From Cyanobacterium aponinum PCC 10605 (lineage in GTDB: Bacteria > Cyanobacteriota > Cyanobacteriia > Cyanobacteriales > Cyanobacteriaceae), in assembly GCF_000317675.1 (NCBI RefSeq), contig NC_019776.1, positions 1-64,000 on the forward strand: a DNA stretch of 64,000 bases. The letters are read 5' to 3'. Of this stretch, positions 8,715-17,787 are shown piece after piece. Each line of letters opens with the position of its first letter. Position 1 is the stretch's first letter. Both the position numbers and the translations under genes were made by a program. Under the pieces are notes generated by a model. That model saw only the letters and a program-made list of their open reading frames with translations, was not told the DNA's origin and made no database searches.

Positions 8715-9326
8715 CTAATGGCTTTCGAGATAAACTCTGGCATGGTCAAGTGCGATCGCGATCGAAGGAGAAAACATACTCATGAAATCTTCCATATCTT
8801 CGTTGAAATGCCTTGGTTTGGGGTGAGTTAAAGTAAGAATACCTAAAACAAGACTACCCCTTAAAAAAGGAACACAAAGGGCAGAACCAACCTCATAGGG
8901 TTGATTCTCAAAATTTAACCATCGCTCATCCTGTTGAGTATCCTTGACTAAAGCCATACGACGATAACGATAAACCCAACCTGCTAAACCTCGATCTAAA
9001 ATAGTGCCAATCAGGTGAGTTTTTTCTTCTTGAATTGTCGGGCCTCTGGCTAAAATACTTTCTGTAATAACTCCTTTCGGGTTAAGAATAAATAAACTGG
9101 CATCCTGTGCTTTTAATAAATCTCTGGTTACTTCGGATATTTCTAGTAAAATAGAGCGTAGCATCAATTTCCCACTCGCCACATTACTCATCATTAAAAT
9201 AGAACGAAATAACTCTTTTTGAGCTTCCATCGCTCGTTTATATTTACTCAAATCAACTACCAATTTTTTTAGAGAGGCAACCTCCAATGCTAAGGCTTCA
9301 GAAGAATGTTGACGGGGGGAATTCAT
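8715..9326 (-). CDS. GAF domain protein
   Basis: 203 residues. The first about 45 residues form a helix with coiled-coil character (ALALEVASLKKLVVDLSKY). A GAF domain follows from about 55 to the end, with DASLFILNP, GLAGWVYRYRR, LCVPFLRG, LGILTLTHP and a closing helix ending RVYLESH. GAF domains bind small ligands or bilins. No conserved Cys for bilin attachment is evident, and there is no output domain, so it probably works through a partner. The function is not known. It converges with the TIGR01777 gene. Confidence 0.75.
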   Translation of the reverse strand: MNSPRQHSSEALALEVASLKKLVVDLSKYKRAMEAQKELFRSILMMSNVASGKLMLRSILLEISEVTRDLLKAQDASLFILNPKGVITESILARGPTIQEEKTHLIGTILDRGLAGWVYRYRRMALVKDTQQDERWLNFENQPYEVGSALCVPFLRGSLVLGILTLTHPKPRHFNEDMEDFMSMFSPSIAIALDHARVYLESH

Positions 9327-9898
9327 GATTATTATTTTTTCAGACGAGATTCTGTCAAGCTAATTATAGAACAATCTACAATTTGAGAGTAGAGTTATTT
9401 TTTTTACCTCAGTTTGGCTTATTTCGCTCTTACATCCCCTTCCGTTGCGGACAGTTTTAAGAATATCTGAACTCAAAGAAAAAAGTATTAAAAAATACCA
9501 AAAATTTTATATCTCACATTCAGAAAGAAGAAAATATCATTACATATAATTCATTTTTATTTCAAATATAAAAAACCTGATTTAAACTAATTTTTAATCA
9601 AAATAATGCTTAATAACGTTAGTAACGATGGAGATATAACTGCATTTGTGAAAGTTAGCTCAAATGAATGAGTATAAATTTATCGTGGAAATAAATAAAA
9701 AAGTAGGCAAAAATAAATATTAAGTGTCAAAAAATAAGTAGTTTTACTCTTTATTTAAAAAAAGTTATTTTACTCATTTAAGAATAACAATTTTTTTAGT
9801 GCGGAATTTGCATTTTACTATTTAATAATCTCCTGTTGCCTGTTGCTCATTGCCTACCTTAACCAATAATGGTTTACATACTCAAAGTAATAGAGCCA
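9327..9898. other. 572-base gene-free region with repeat relics
   Basis: No convincing gene is present. Positions about 9407-9475 look like a decayed MITE-like end: CCTCAGTTTGG, then about 35 foreign bases, then TTTTAAGAATATCTGAAC. Positions 9817-9898 are a copy of the stop-adjacent repeat, ending at the next gene's stop codon. The remainder is AT-rich, with a 19-codon ORF at 9664 that I do not believe. Confidence 0.6.
9817..9898. repeat. Stop-adjacent dispersed repeat, copy 2
   Basis: ACTATTTAATAATC, then GTTGCCT heptamers, then CCTACCTTAACCAATAAT and CATACTCAAAGTAATAGAGC. It ends on the base before the stop codon of the secreted-protein gene, as copy 1 does beside the CHAT gene. Confidence 0.75.
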
Positions 9899-10246
9899 TT
9901 AATTTTGAGTATTTGTTTCTACTTCCTGAGAAGGAGTTTGTTTCTGCTGTTGCATTTCTAAAATTCTCTTTTGCTGTAATTGTTTGAAATTCTCCGCTTC
10001 TGAATTGATGTTATTTTCTGTATCTTCGGCAAAGTCTGAGCCACTACGACTATTGAAAAAATTAGCATTGTGAATTATGTCAAGGGGATTAATGCCGTCA
10101 CCATAAAAAGGGTTTCTCTCATTACTTTGAAAAGGTTCATTTTTGCCATTAATGTTGTTACTTTGAGCATTAGCAGGAGCAAAAAAACTTGCCAGTGCAA
10201 TGAAAGCAAAGGAAATGGCTAGGGTTTTATTTTTGTTAATAATCAT
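9899..10246 (-). CDS. Small secreted hypothetical protein
   Basis: The 115-residue product has a clear signal peptide: a Lys-rich start, a hydrophobic stretch (residues 9-24) and a likely cut after ANA near residue 27. The mature part is Asn/Gln-rich, with ERNPFYGDGINPLDIIHNANF and a Gln-rich helix (FKQLQQKRILEMQQQ). It resembles a class of short periplasmic cyanobacterial proteins of unknown function. A second such protein, without close similarity, is at 41373. No function can be proposed. Confidence 0.6.
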   Translation of the reverse strand: MIINKNKTLAISFAFIALASFFAPANAQSNNINGKNEPFQSNERNPFYGDGINPLDIIHNANFFNSRSGSDFAEDTENNINSEAENFKQLQQKRILEMQQQKQTPSQEVETNTQN

Positions 10247-10328
10247 AAAATATACTGTTTAATATCTATCTGTTTTTATACTTGTTAGACGGTGAAAAGT
10301 TAATCGAGTTTCCGTCTCAATTACTATT

Positions 10329-10874
10329 TTAAACCTGATTAAAATTGATTGAGGTTTTTATGACGTTAGCCCAACGAAGATCAACACTTTCCATGATAGC
10401 ATGATCAAAATTACACATAAAAATGTCTGCTTTTCCTAGATGGGTATTTACTAACTTGGCATGGGAAAAAGAAGTCTTGTAAATTTTGCTTTCTCCTAAT
10501 TCCGTCTCATAAAAAATTGCCTTGCTGAAGTCTGATTCACAAATAAAACTTTGCACCATATTCGCTTCACTTAAATTGCTACGATGTAAACGAGCTTTAA
10601 ATAAGACGGATTGTCTCATGTTAGCAAGTCTTAGGTTAACTCCAATTAAGTTACTATGACTTAAATCTGCACTACTCAGGTTAGCAAATCGTAAATTACT
10701 ACCAATAAAATTGACATGACTTAGATTGCATCCACTAAAATTTATTGCTTCTAAATCATAACTATTCAAATTGATACCAGATAAGTCGATGGTTTCTTCT
10801 GGATTTAATTCACGCCAGTGATTCCATTTTGGTACATGATGTAATAAGTCTAACCAATATTCTCTTTTTTTCAT
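10329..10874 (-). CDS. Pentapeptide-repeat protein
   Basis: 181 residues. After a non-repeat head of about 30 residues (KWNHWRELNPEETIDL), the protein consists of A(D/N)LXX-type pentapeptides such as INLNSYDLEAINFSGCNL and ANLSSADLSHSNL through to the C-terminus. This predicts a right-handed quadrilateral beta-helix of about seven coils. There is no signal peptide. Such proteins are numerous in cyanobacteria and mostly of unknown role. The gene lies directly downstream of the mannosidase gene on the same strand, about 97 bases away. Confidence 0.85.
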   Translation of the reverse strand: MKKREYWLDLLHHVPKWNHWRELNPEETIDLSGINLNSYDLEAINFSGCNLSHVNFIGSNLRFANLSSADLSHSNLIGVNLRLANMRQSVLFKARLHRSNLSEANMVQSFICESDFSKAIFYETELGESKIYKTSFSHAKLVNTHLGKADIFMCNFDHAIMESVDLRWANVIKTSINFNQV

Positions 10875-10971
10875 ATGTATTTGTTTTATTTTTAATTAAG
10901 ATAAAATCTATTAGGGTTTTCTTATGGGACTATTGTAACTTTTTTACTCTCATTTATTATTCTCATTATTA

Positions 10972-13900
10972 CTATATCTGTTGGTTAGCAAGTAATAAAC
11001 TAAATATTTCATAAGGTTTTATTAAAGTATCTTCGACATTCGGTGCATTATTTTCTAAGACATTAATTCTTTTGATTATCTTTAAATCAAATTCATTTTT
11101 AAAAGTTAATAGACTTGACTTTCCTTCACATTCATAACCACGAATAATCATTTGAGAAGGATTTTTTTCTGCTTGTTTAAATGTCATTAAAACAAAATTA
11201 TTTTCCTCAATATTTATAAATTCATGATTAGTCTTTAAACCTAAATCTTTTTTCTCTCTTTTTTCTGTTAATAAAGCTAATAAAGATATATTAAATTCAT
11301 AGCCCTTTTGTACTGTTTTTCCTTCTTTCCAACCCTGTTTATGTCCATAAATACCATAACTAAATTCGTGAAAGCCTCGATCGCATTTTGGATCTGGCCA
11401 TTTCGGACTTCTTAATAAACTCAAACGTAATTGATTAGGTTTAGCAGAATAACCATATTTACAATCATTGAGTAAACTTACCCCATAATTATCATTATTA
11501 TCGGTTAAATCTGCCCAGTGATGGCCATAAACTTCCCATTGTGCCTTTTCCTCATCTGTCTGAGGTTTAGTAGTGCGTTGGATGTTGCCACAGGCGATTT
11601 CATAGGTGACATAATCACTTTCTAAATTGAAAGGAAAACTTACTTTTAAGAGGGTATAATCTTCTTGCCAATTAACCTTATTTTTTATTTTTAAAATCGG
11701 TGACTGAAAATCAAGAATATAGTCTTGGATAAACTCTGATTTGTTATAAGTTTTAATAACTCTAATTCTCTGTCTTAATATGCCTTTTTCTAACCAGTTA
11801 ATTGACACTAATTGAGGGTTATCTAATCGATAATTTTCATAATTAGGATCTATATTCCAAGCATCCCAATATTGCCCTTTATCCTCGAATAATTGTAACT
11901 CGTTTCCCTCTCCTTTAATAATTTCTCGTTGGTTGACTTTGTCAAATATCCCGTCAATATTACCTGTTTTTTTATCAATAATTACCCGTAAAGAATCATT
12001 CTCTAAAATATAAGTAATATCTTCTTCAATTATTTCCATTCCATTGTGTGGAACAGGCATCTTACCCGTATTTATATCCTCTTTTAGGATAGTATCATGA
12101 TCTTCTCTAAAACCCCTTAATAAGGGAAGGATTTTATTGGTTAAATAAAAGGATTTATAGCCAACACTAGGTACATTTTCAGCAAGAAATAACAACTTAC
12201 CTTCATGGCTTATTTGTGTTAATAACTCTTTTCCTTCACCATCATAAATTTTATATTTTTCTCCCTCTATATCCAATTCAACTATTTCTGACCTTATCCA
12301 ATTCAGGCTATTAAAAATCGTTACTTCATAATCATATTCTAAATTAAAATTAGGTAATTTAATATAAGATGCGATCGCATTTAAGCTGTTAGATAAAATA
12401 TTATTAGTAGAGGTAATTATTTCTTGATAAAGTTGATTAGCTTCTGTAAAAACAGGAGTTATAGAAGTGCCGGGTAAAATATCATGGAATTGATTTAATA
12501 ATAGTTTTTGCCAATTAGCCTCTATTTGAGATTGTATGTGATTATCAACTTGATACTCTGGAATAAATTGATTATGTAAAATAGTGGCAATAGTAGAGAA
12601 TAATTCCGCTTGATATAGTAACTTTTCACAATAACGATTTTGATATTTTTGATCTCCATGAGTAGTATAACAACCCCGATGTAATTCTAAGTAAAGTTCA
12701 CTATTCCACACAGGATAATTTTGAGGAGAAATAGTACTAATTTTGTTTAAGTAATCTTCCGCAGTGCTAAACTTAATTTTAGGGAAAAAAGGAGAGTCAT
12801 CATAACGTTGGGCAACCTCTAGCATATCACGAGTGGGTCCTCCGCCGTGATCTCCAACCCCGGGCAACCAGAAAATATCTTTTAATCCCGTTTGTTTTTC
12901 CCAGTCAATACTGTAGTTAGTCATGGTGATAGGGTTTGTATCCATAACCCCCGTGACATTGGGCGGAGACATAAGAGTGAGAATTTGACTACCATCAGGA
13001 GATTGCCACCAAAAGCAACCATAAGCAAATTTATTCGTATCATTCCAATGCAATTTACCTGTCACAAAATATTCAATTTCTGCTTGTCTTAAAATCTGCG
13101 GTAATTGCCACGGAAAACCAAAGGTATCAGGAAGCCATGCAACTTTATTATATTTCCCAAACTTTTCCTTAAAATATTTTTGTCCATATAATAACTGTCT
13201 AACTAAAGATTCTCCGCTAATTAAATTAACTTCAGGCTCAATCCACATTCCCCCCAATATTTCCCATTGAGAAGATGCGATCGCATTTTTTATTTGATTA
13301 AATAATAATAAATTATGAGACTCAATCCATTGATATAGATACGCAGTGGTATGACCAAATGTTAAGTATTTATATTCTTTTTGAAGATTTAAAACAGAAT
13401 TAAAAGTTCTTTGAGCGACTTCATAAGTTTCCTCAAGAGTCCATAACCAAGCCATATCTAAATGAGCATGACCTAAAGGATAAAAACATCTTTCTTTGAT
13501 ATAATTACTTAGGGGTAAAAGTTTATCTCTTAGATTAGCTAATTCTTGATGAAAAAGAGACTTATTATCAACATACTCCCAATTTAATTCTTGAATTGCC
13601 AGATCTAAAAATGGTTTTTTGTCAGGGTGAAAATTATCAAGATATTGACTTAATACGGTTAATTCATTTGCTACAAAACTGGGATCAATTTCTCCTTTTT
13701 TTGCTTCATAAACACATCGAGAAATCATCAAACCACCAATATCATGATTAGGACTAATTAAGCGAATTGTGATTAAAAATTCTTGGTGAGGCTTAACATT
13801 TTCTGTAACTAAAAGACGGCAAGAAGAATCAAATAAATCCCCTTCAACTTTTAACTGACCATTAACAAAAATTTGAGCAGATTCTGCCCACCATGTCAAG

Positions 13901-14142
13901 AAAAGTCTTAAATCCAAACCTTCGAGAGGATAATTGCTATCTAAACTATGGGGAATAATTATTTTTTGAGCAAACCAACGAACTTTATTACCTTTTTCCC
14001 ATACTAAATAGCCTTTCTCATTGATAACTGCATTTTGCCAATTTTGCTCAATTATTTTTGGTGATTGTGCATAGTCTTTATCACTAAAATACCAGTTATT
14101 TTTTATATCTAATTCGGTTAATAATCGTAATTTATTAATCAT
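10972..14142 (-). CDS. Alpha-mannosidase, glycoside hydrolase family 38
   Basis: The 1056-residue GH38 enzyme hydrolyses terminal alpha-mannose. Motifs seen: GHAHLDMAW at 224-232 (zinc-ligand His and Asp), LGGMWIEPE near 297, WLPDTFGF at 336-343 with the nucleophile D339, and HDILPGTS in the mid domain. An N-terminal beta-domain (about 40-130) precedes the catalytic barrel and the long C-terminal beta-sandwiches follow, as in the bacterial and eukaryotic class II layout. There is no signal peptide, so it is probably cytosolic, acting in glycan recycling. Oddly, residues about 668-702 look like repeat DNA captured in frame (TGKMPVPHN, encoded by a palindrome at 12053-12069). Confidence 0.9.
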   Translation of the reverse strand: MINKLRLLTELDIKNNWYFSDKDYAQSPKIIEQNWQNAVINEKGYLVWEKGNKVRWFAQKIIIPHSLDSNYPLEGLDLRLFLTWWAESAQIFVNGQLKVEGDLFDSSCRLLVTENVKPHQEFLITIRLISPNHDIGGLMISRCVYEAKKGEIDPSFVANELTVLSQYLDNFHPDKKPFLDLAIQELNWEYVDNKSLFHQELANLRDKLLPLSNYIKERCFYPLGHAHLDMAWLWTLEETYEVAQRTFNSVLNLQKEYKYLTFGHTTAYLYQWIESHNLLLFNQIKNAIASSQWEILGGMWIEPEVNLISGESLVRQLLYGQKYFKEKFGKYNKVAWLPDTFGFPWQLPQILRQAEIEYFVTGKLHWNDTNKFAYGCFWWQSPDGSQILTLMSPPNVTGVMDTNPITMTNYSIDWEKQTGLKDIFWLPGVGDHGGGPTRDMLEVAQRYDDSPFFPKIKFSTAEDYLNKISTISPQNYPVWNSELYLELHRGCYTTHGDQKYQNRYCEKLLYQAELFSTIATILHNQFIPEYQVDNHIQSQIEANWQKLLLNQFHDILPGTSITPVFTEANQLYQEIITSTNNILSNSLNAIASYIKLPNFNLEYDYEVTIFNSLNWIRSEIVELDIEGEKYKIYDGEGKELLTQISHEGKLLFLAENVPSVGYKSFYLTNKILPLLRGFREDHDTILKEDINTGKMPVPHNGMEIIEEDITYILENDSLRVIIDKKTGNIDGIFDKVNQREIIKGEGNELQLFEDKGQYWDAWNIDPNYENYRLDNPQLVSINWLEKGILRQRIRVIKTYNKSEFIQDYILDFQSPILKIKNKVNWQEDYTLLKVSFPFNLESDYVTYEIACGNIQRTTKPQTDEEKAQWEVYGHHWADLTDNNDNYGVSLLNDCKYGYSAKPNQLRLSLLRSPKWPDPKCDRGFHEFSYGIYGHKQGWKEGKTVQKGYEFNISLLALLTEKREKKDLGLKTNHEFINIEENNFVLMTFKQAEKNPSQMIIRGYECEGKSSLLTFKNEFDLKIIKRINVLENNAPNVEDTLIKPYEIFSLLLANQQI
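12053..12069. repeat. Palindromic repeat inside the mannosidase gene
   Basis: ACAGGCATCTTACCCGT folds into a 7-bp stem (with wobble pairs on the coding strand) around a 3-base loop. It is the same unit as the intergenic ACAGGCAAGATGCCTGT at 59103-59119. Translated on the minus strand it gives TGKMPV, in frame. Confidence 0.65.
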
Positions 14143-14237
14143 GGATATCTAAATTAAATTTGAAGATAGAGATTCCTTTTCTATCATCAATGACAGTATT
14201 TATATACAGTTATTCAATATGTAAATCTTTGTTTTAG

Positions 14238-14245
14238 TATAAAAT
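14238..14245 (+). promoter_or_regulatory. Candidate -10 region of the toxin-antitoxin pair
   Basis: TATAAAAT lies 34 bases before the antitoxin ATG, in the 136-base gap that also serves the divergent mannosidase gene. A -35 box is not clear. Confidence 0.3.
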
Positions 14246-14278
14246 AAAAGCTAGTGATAAAAACATAAAAATTTAACT

Positions 14279-14527
14279 ATGAGAATTATTGAAACAAAAA
14301 TAAATATAACCGACGAACATTTATTAAATATTAAACTCCCTGAAGATATTACAGTGGGGGAGTATGAAATTGCAATTATTATTAATCCTGTTACAAAAAG
14401 TACCAACTCTCATCCTATCAATCAATTGGCAGGAAAAGTCAAAGCATTTAAAAATATTAACTCGGTAGAATGGCAAAAGGAAATTCGGGGAGAGTGGGAT
14501 GAAATTAGATTATCTGATAGATACTAA
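14279..14527 (+). CDS. Putative antitoxin of a PIN toxin pair
   Basis: The 82-residue protein is acidic and beta-rich at the N-terminus (EYEIAIIINPV), with a C-terminal part (EWQKEIRGEWDEIRLSDRY) suited to wrapping around a PIN toxin. Its stop overlaps the toxin start by 29 bases in another frame, the tight coupling usual for type II toxin-antitoxin operons. I do not see a textbook DNA-binding fold such as AbrB or ribbon-helix-helix, so the antitoxin class is open. The role is inferred mainly from position. Confidence 0.65.
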   Translation: MRIIETKINITDEHLLNIKLPEDITVGEYEIAIIINPVTKSTNSHPINQLAGKVKAFKNINSVEWQKEIRGEWDEIRLSDRY

Positions 14528-14867
14528 TATATTTATTTGTTTAATTAATGAAGAATTAAGAGAAGCAATACCCAACGGAATTTTAGGTTATTCTATCATT
14601 ACCCAGATTGAATTACTTTCCTTTCCATTATTGGAAAAAGAGGAGGAAAACTTGATAAAAAGGTATCTTAATACCTTATCTGAAATTCCTTTAAACAAAA
14701 TTATTGCCGAAAAAACTATTTATTTACGTCGCAAATATAACTTAAAAACACCAGATGCGATTATTTTGGCAACGGCTTGGGAATGTCAGTCAGTATTATT
14801 AAGTAATGATCAAAAATTAACTAATATAAAAGAAGTTTCTGTTATTTCGTTAAAAACCAAAAATTAG
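14499..14867 (+). CDS. PIN domain toxin, VapC-like
   Basis: The 122-residue PIN domain has the expected acidic residues: D8 in LIDTNIF, the Glu of TQIELLSF, the Asp of KTPDAIILATA, and the late SNDQKL. PIN toxins are Mg-dependent RNases that cut tRNA or rRNA when freed from the antitoxin. The length and the Lys-rich TPDA motif fit VapC. It overlaps the upstream antitoxin by 29 bases and is followed 18 bases later by an unrelated aldo/keto reductase gene, which may be read from the same transcript. Confidence 0.85.
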   Translation: MKLDYLIDTNIFICLINEELREAIPNGILGYSIITQIELLSFPLLEKEEENLIKRYLNTLSEIPLNKIIAEKTIYLRRKYNLKTPDAIILATAWECQSVLLSNDQKLTNIKEVSVISLKTKN

Positions 14868-14885
14868 CAAGAAGAAAATTAAAAG

Positions 14886-15848
14886 ATGAAAACCAGACAA
14901 CTCGGCAAATCCGACATTTATATCACTCCGATTATAATGGGTACATGGCAAGCAGGAAAAAGGATGTGGGCAGGTATTGAAGATAGTGAGAGTATCAGTG
15001 CCATTCGTCAAGCTGTGGAATCTGGTATCACGACTATTGATACAGCAGAAGTTTATGGAGAAGGGCATTCAGAGAGAATTGTGGGAGAAGCCTTAAAAAG
15101 TGTTAGAGATAAAGTAATTTATGCCAGTAAGGTGTTTGCTAACCATCTCAAATATGATCAGGTGATTAGTGCTTGTCATAATTCCTTAAAAAATCTACAG
15201 ACAGATTATATTGATTTATACCAGATTCATTGGCCTTCTGGTAGTTGGAATAGTGAAATTGTACCCATAGAAGAAACCATGAGGGCATTGAATGATTTAA
15301 AAAGAGAAGGTAAGATAAGAGCGATCGGAGTTTCTAATTTTTCTCAGCAACAGTTAGCCTCTGCCCGTGAATGTGGACAAATCGATAGCATTCAACCACC
15401 TTATTCTTTGTTTTGGCGCATTGTAGAAAAGGAAATTCAACCCTACTGTGTAGAAAACAATATTTCCATCCTTGCTTACTCATCCCTCGCCCAAGGTATT
15501 TTAACGGGAAAATTTGGAGATAATCCCACATTTGCTGAAGGTGATCATCGCAAAAATAATCGCTTATTTCAACCCCCTCACTGGGAAAGAGTGAAACAGG
15601 CTTTATCTCAATTACAACCCTTTGCCGATAAATATAATTGTACTTTAGCTCAAATTGCGATCGCATGGCTAATACAACAACCCCAAACCAATGCTATAGT
15701 TGGGGCAAGAAATGCTCAACAGGCGAAAGAAAATGCCCAAGCAGGAGAAATAGAATTAACAATAGAAGATATTAAACAAATCAGTAATATAGGAACAAAT
15801 GTAACTAAAGACTTAGACGATAATCCCGTAATGTGGAATTTTTCTTAA
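14886..15848 (+). CDS. Aldo/keto reductase
   Basis: This is a 320-residue TIM-barrel NADPH-dependent oxidoreductase. Family landmarks are the N-terminal RQLGKSDIYITPIIMGTW, IDTAEVYGEGHSE (catalytic Asp and Tyr), VIYASKVF (catalytic Lys), the IHWP segment with the catalytic His, AIGVSNFS, and the cofactor-binding VGARNAQQ near 280. It reduces an unknown aldehyde or ketone. The ATG at 14886 lies 18 bases after the toxin gene, with an AAGAAGAAAA-type weak ribosome-binding region. Confidence 0.88.
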   Translation: MKTRQLGKSDIYITPIIMGTWQAGKRMWAGIEDSESISAIRQAVESGITTIDTAEVYGEGHSERIVGEALKSVRDKVIYASKVFANHLKYDQVISACHNSLKNLQTDYIDLYQIHWPSGSWNSEIVPIEETMRALNDLKREGKIRAIGVSNFSQQQLASARECGQIDSIQPPYSLFWRIVEKEIQPYCVENNISILAYSSLAQGILTGKFGDNPTFAEGDHRKNNRLFQPPHWERVKQALSQLQPFADKYNCTLAQIAIAWLIQQPQTNAIVGARNAQQAKENAQAGEIELTIEDIKQISNIGTNVTKDLDDNPVMWNFS

Positions 15849-15955
15849 AGAGGGATAAATTATAACAATAATGGGAAAAATTAATGTTATAAAAACAATC
15901 CTTAATTTAAAAAGAAAAATCAATATAATAAAAAAACAAAAGTTTCTCAGTAACT

Positions 15956-17482
15956 ATGAATCAAAGGGATTTATCGGAAGGAAAACTATTAGTACAGCGC
16001 TATCTCCTTCGAGAAGTAGTGGGCGTTGGCGGCATGGGTACAGTATATCGAGCCCAAGATATCGCCTCTAAAAACCATAATGTGGCAGTAAAAATATTAT
16101 CCCGTTCCCTAGACAACATGAAAATGATTAAACAATTTCAACGGGAAGCCACTTTTAGTGCTTTACTCTCAGAAAGAAGCCAAAACATTGTCAAAGTCAC
16201 AGACTACGGAGTCGATGAACAGAAAGTTCCTTTTTACGTGATGGAGTTTCTCGAAGGGGAAAATCTTGATGACATGATAGAAGTTCACGATATATCCCTA
16301 CCCCAATTTTTTGACTTTATTTGTCAAATTTGTCGAGCAATGGAAACAGCCCATAATGGCATATTTTTTGAAGGGGAAATTTATCCAGTTATTCATAGAG
16401 ACTTAAAACCCAGTAACGTTTTTATCATTGAAGATGATACGGGAAAACAAATAATTAAAGTCTTAGATTTCGGCATTGCCAAATTAGTCAAGGATGATCC
16501 CATTGATACAGAAAATTTTATGGGAACTCCAAAATATTGCTCCCCAGAACAGCTACAAGGTAAAGACTTAGATAATCGTTCCGATATTTACAGTTTAGGA
16601 ATGATTATGTATTTAATGTTATGCAAAAAACTCCCTTGGAACTTAGAAGTAGAATCTGTCGGTTTGTGGTATAAAGCACACACTGAGCTATCACCTAAAC
16701 CCTTTCCTCCAGAACTAAACATATCTTCAGACTTAGAAAAATTAGTTTTACAATGCCTAGAAAAATCTCCTTCTAACCGCCCTCAAAACGTGGGAGAGAT
16801 TATTCAAAGACTAGAATCTATTGCTAAGAAATTAAAAATAGTCAAGAAAACCATAAGTGAAGGTCAAAATCATTTACTGAATATTAATAATAACTTCGTT
16901 GAAAGTTACGAAAATACTAATCCTAAAGAAGATTTTTTATTATCTCATCCATGGCCGAAGAATAAACCTAAACAAAAAATAGTTTTTCCTCGTGTTGTTT
17001 TTTATCAAAATTCTTCCTTACCAACAATTTGCACAATGTTAGAAACGGAAGATATACGAAAAAGAAAAAATAATATTCGCTACAGTCAATTTCTGTTCCA
17101 AAGTTACCCTCATCCAATGATTTTATGGATAACTCTACTGTATAGCCCTAAACACGAACCCAGATGGTTTCCCTGCTACCTAGATTTAAAAGCAAAAATA
17201 GGTCAACAATTAGTAAGCACTTTAAGCGAATCAAAGGAATATTTTGTTCTATTTTATTCCTTAGAAAAACCCCATAAATGTATTGATTTACAACCCTTTA
17301 AAATCATGCTGAAACAGAGAACTAGCTTAAAGCAATGGATGTCTGTTAGTAATATGATTAGTGTTAAGCATGACGATGAGGTTTTATTTAGTCGGCGTAA
17401 ACTAAAACAAGACTTAGAAGCATTGAAGCCAAAAATTATAATCGATCTTGAAAAAACAAATACTTTGGAAGTTTACGAATAA
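15956..17482 (+). CDS. Hanks-type Ser/Thr protein kinase
   Basis: 508 residues. The kinase domain spans about 14-290: glycine loop GVGGMGTV (23-30), ATP-anchoring K46 in AVKIL, catalytic HRDLKPSN (147-154), DFGIAK (171-176), GTPKYCSPEQ and DNRSDIYSLG. All catalytic residues are intact. No membrane segment is seen. The remaining about 210 residues form a C-terminal region that I do not recognise, with Trp/Tyr-rich segments such as PHPMILWITLLY, possibly a cyanobacterial-specific sensor or docking domain. The substrate is unknown. Confidence 0.88.
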   Translation: MNQRDLSEGKLLVQRYLLREVVGVGGMGTVYRAQDIASKNHNVAVKILSRSLDNMKMIKQFQREATFSALLSERSQNIVKVTDYGVDEQKVPFYVMEFLEGENLDDMIEVHDISLPQFFDFICQICRAMETAHNGIFFEGEIYPVIHRDLKPSNVFIIEDDTGKQIIKVLDFGIAKLVKDDPIDTENFMGTPKYCSPEQLQGKDLDNRSDIYSLGMIMYLMLCKKLPWNLEVESVGLWYKAHTELSPKPFPPELNISSDLEKLVLQCLEKSPSNRPQNVGEIIQRLESIAKKLKIVKKTISEGQNHLLNINNNFVESYENTNPKEDFLLSHPWPKNKPKQKIVFPRVVFYQNSSLPTICTMLETEDIRKRKNNIRYSQFLFQSYPHPMILWITLLYSPKHEPRWFPCYLDLKAKIGQQLVSTLSESKEYFVLFYSLEKPHKCIDLQPFKIMLKQRTSLKQWMSVSNMISVKHDDEVLFSRRKLKQDLEALKPKIIIDLEKTNTLEVYE

Positions 17483-17787
17483 AAAATGTTTATCTATTGT
17501 TAAAAAACTATATTGACGAATACAAGTTAAAAATTAAGTTGCAATCTAACGTTTTTATTTTTATTTAATAAAAAGTAGCAATATGGTTTTTATTTTTAAT
17601 TACTAATAGTTAGTGGCCAATTACTAATTACTAATTACTAATTATTCGTAATTTTTTACGTGGGATTTAATAAAGTTATAAGGTACAGTTTTCTATGCTA
17701 TTTATTAGTGTGCTGTTGCCTATTTACTATTTCCCGATACGGATAAGTAGTGTTAATGTAAAACACCATATCTTGTTGTTACTGTAG
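17483..17787. other. 305-base gene-free region with repeats
   Basis: No gene is seen. It holds an ATTACTA heptamer tract (about 17621-17645) and, at 17717-17780, a module starting CTATTTCCCGATACGGATA that is also found at 21871-21944. It lies between two convergent genes. Confidence 0.6.

Noticed and set aside
9664-9723. 19-codon frame MNEYKFIVEINKK...
   Set aside because: No ribosome-binding site, AT-rich gap, no match to known small photosystem or leader peptides.
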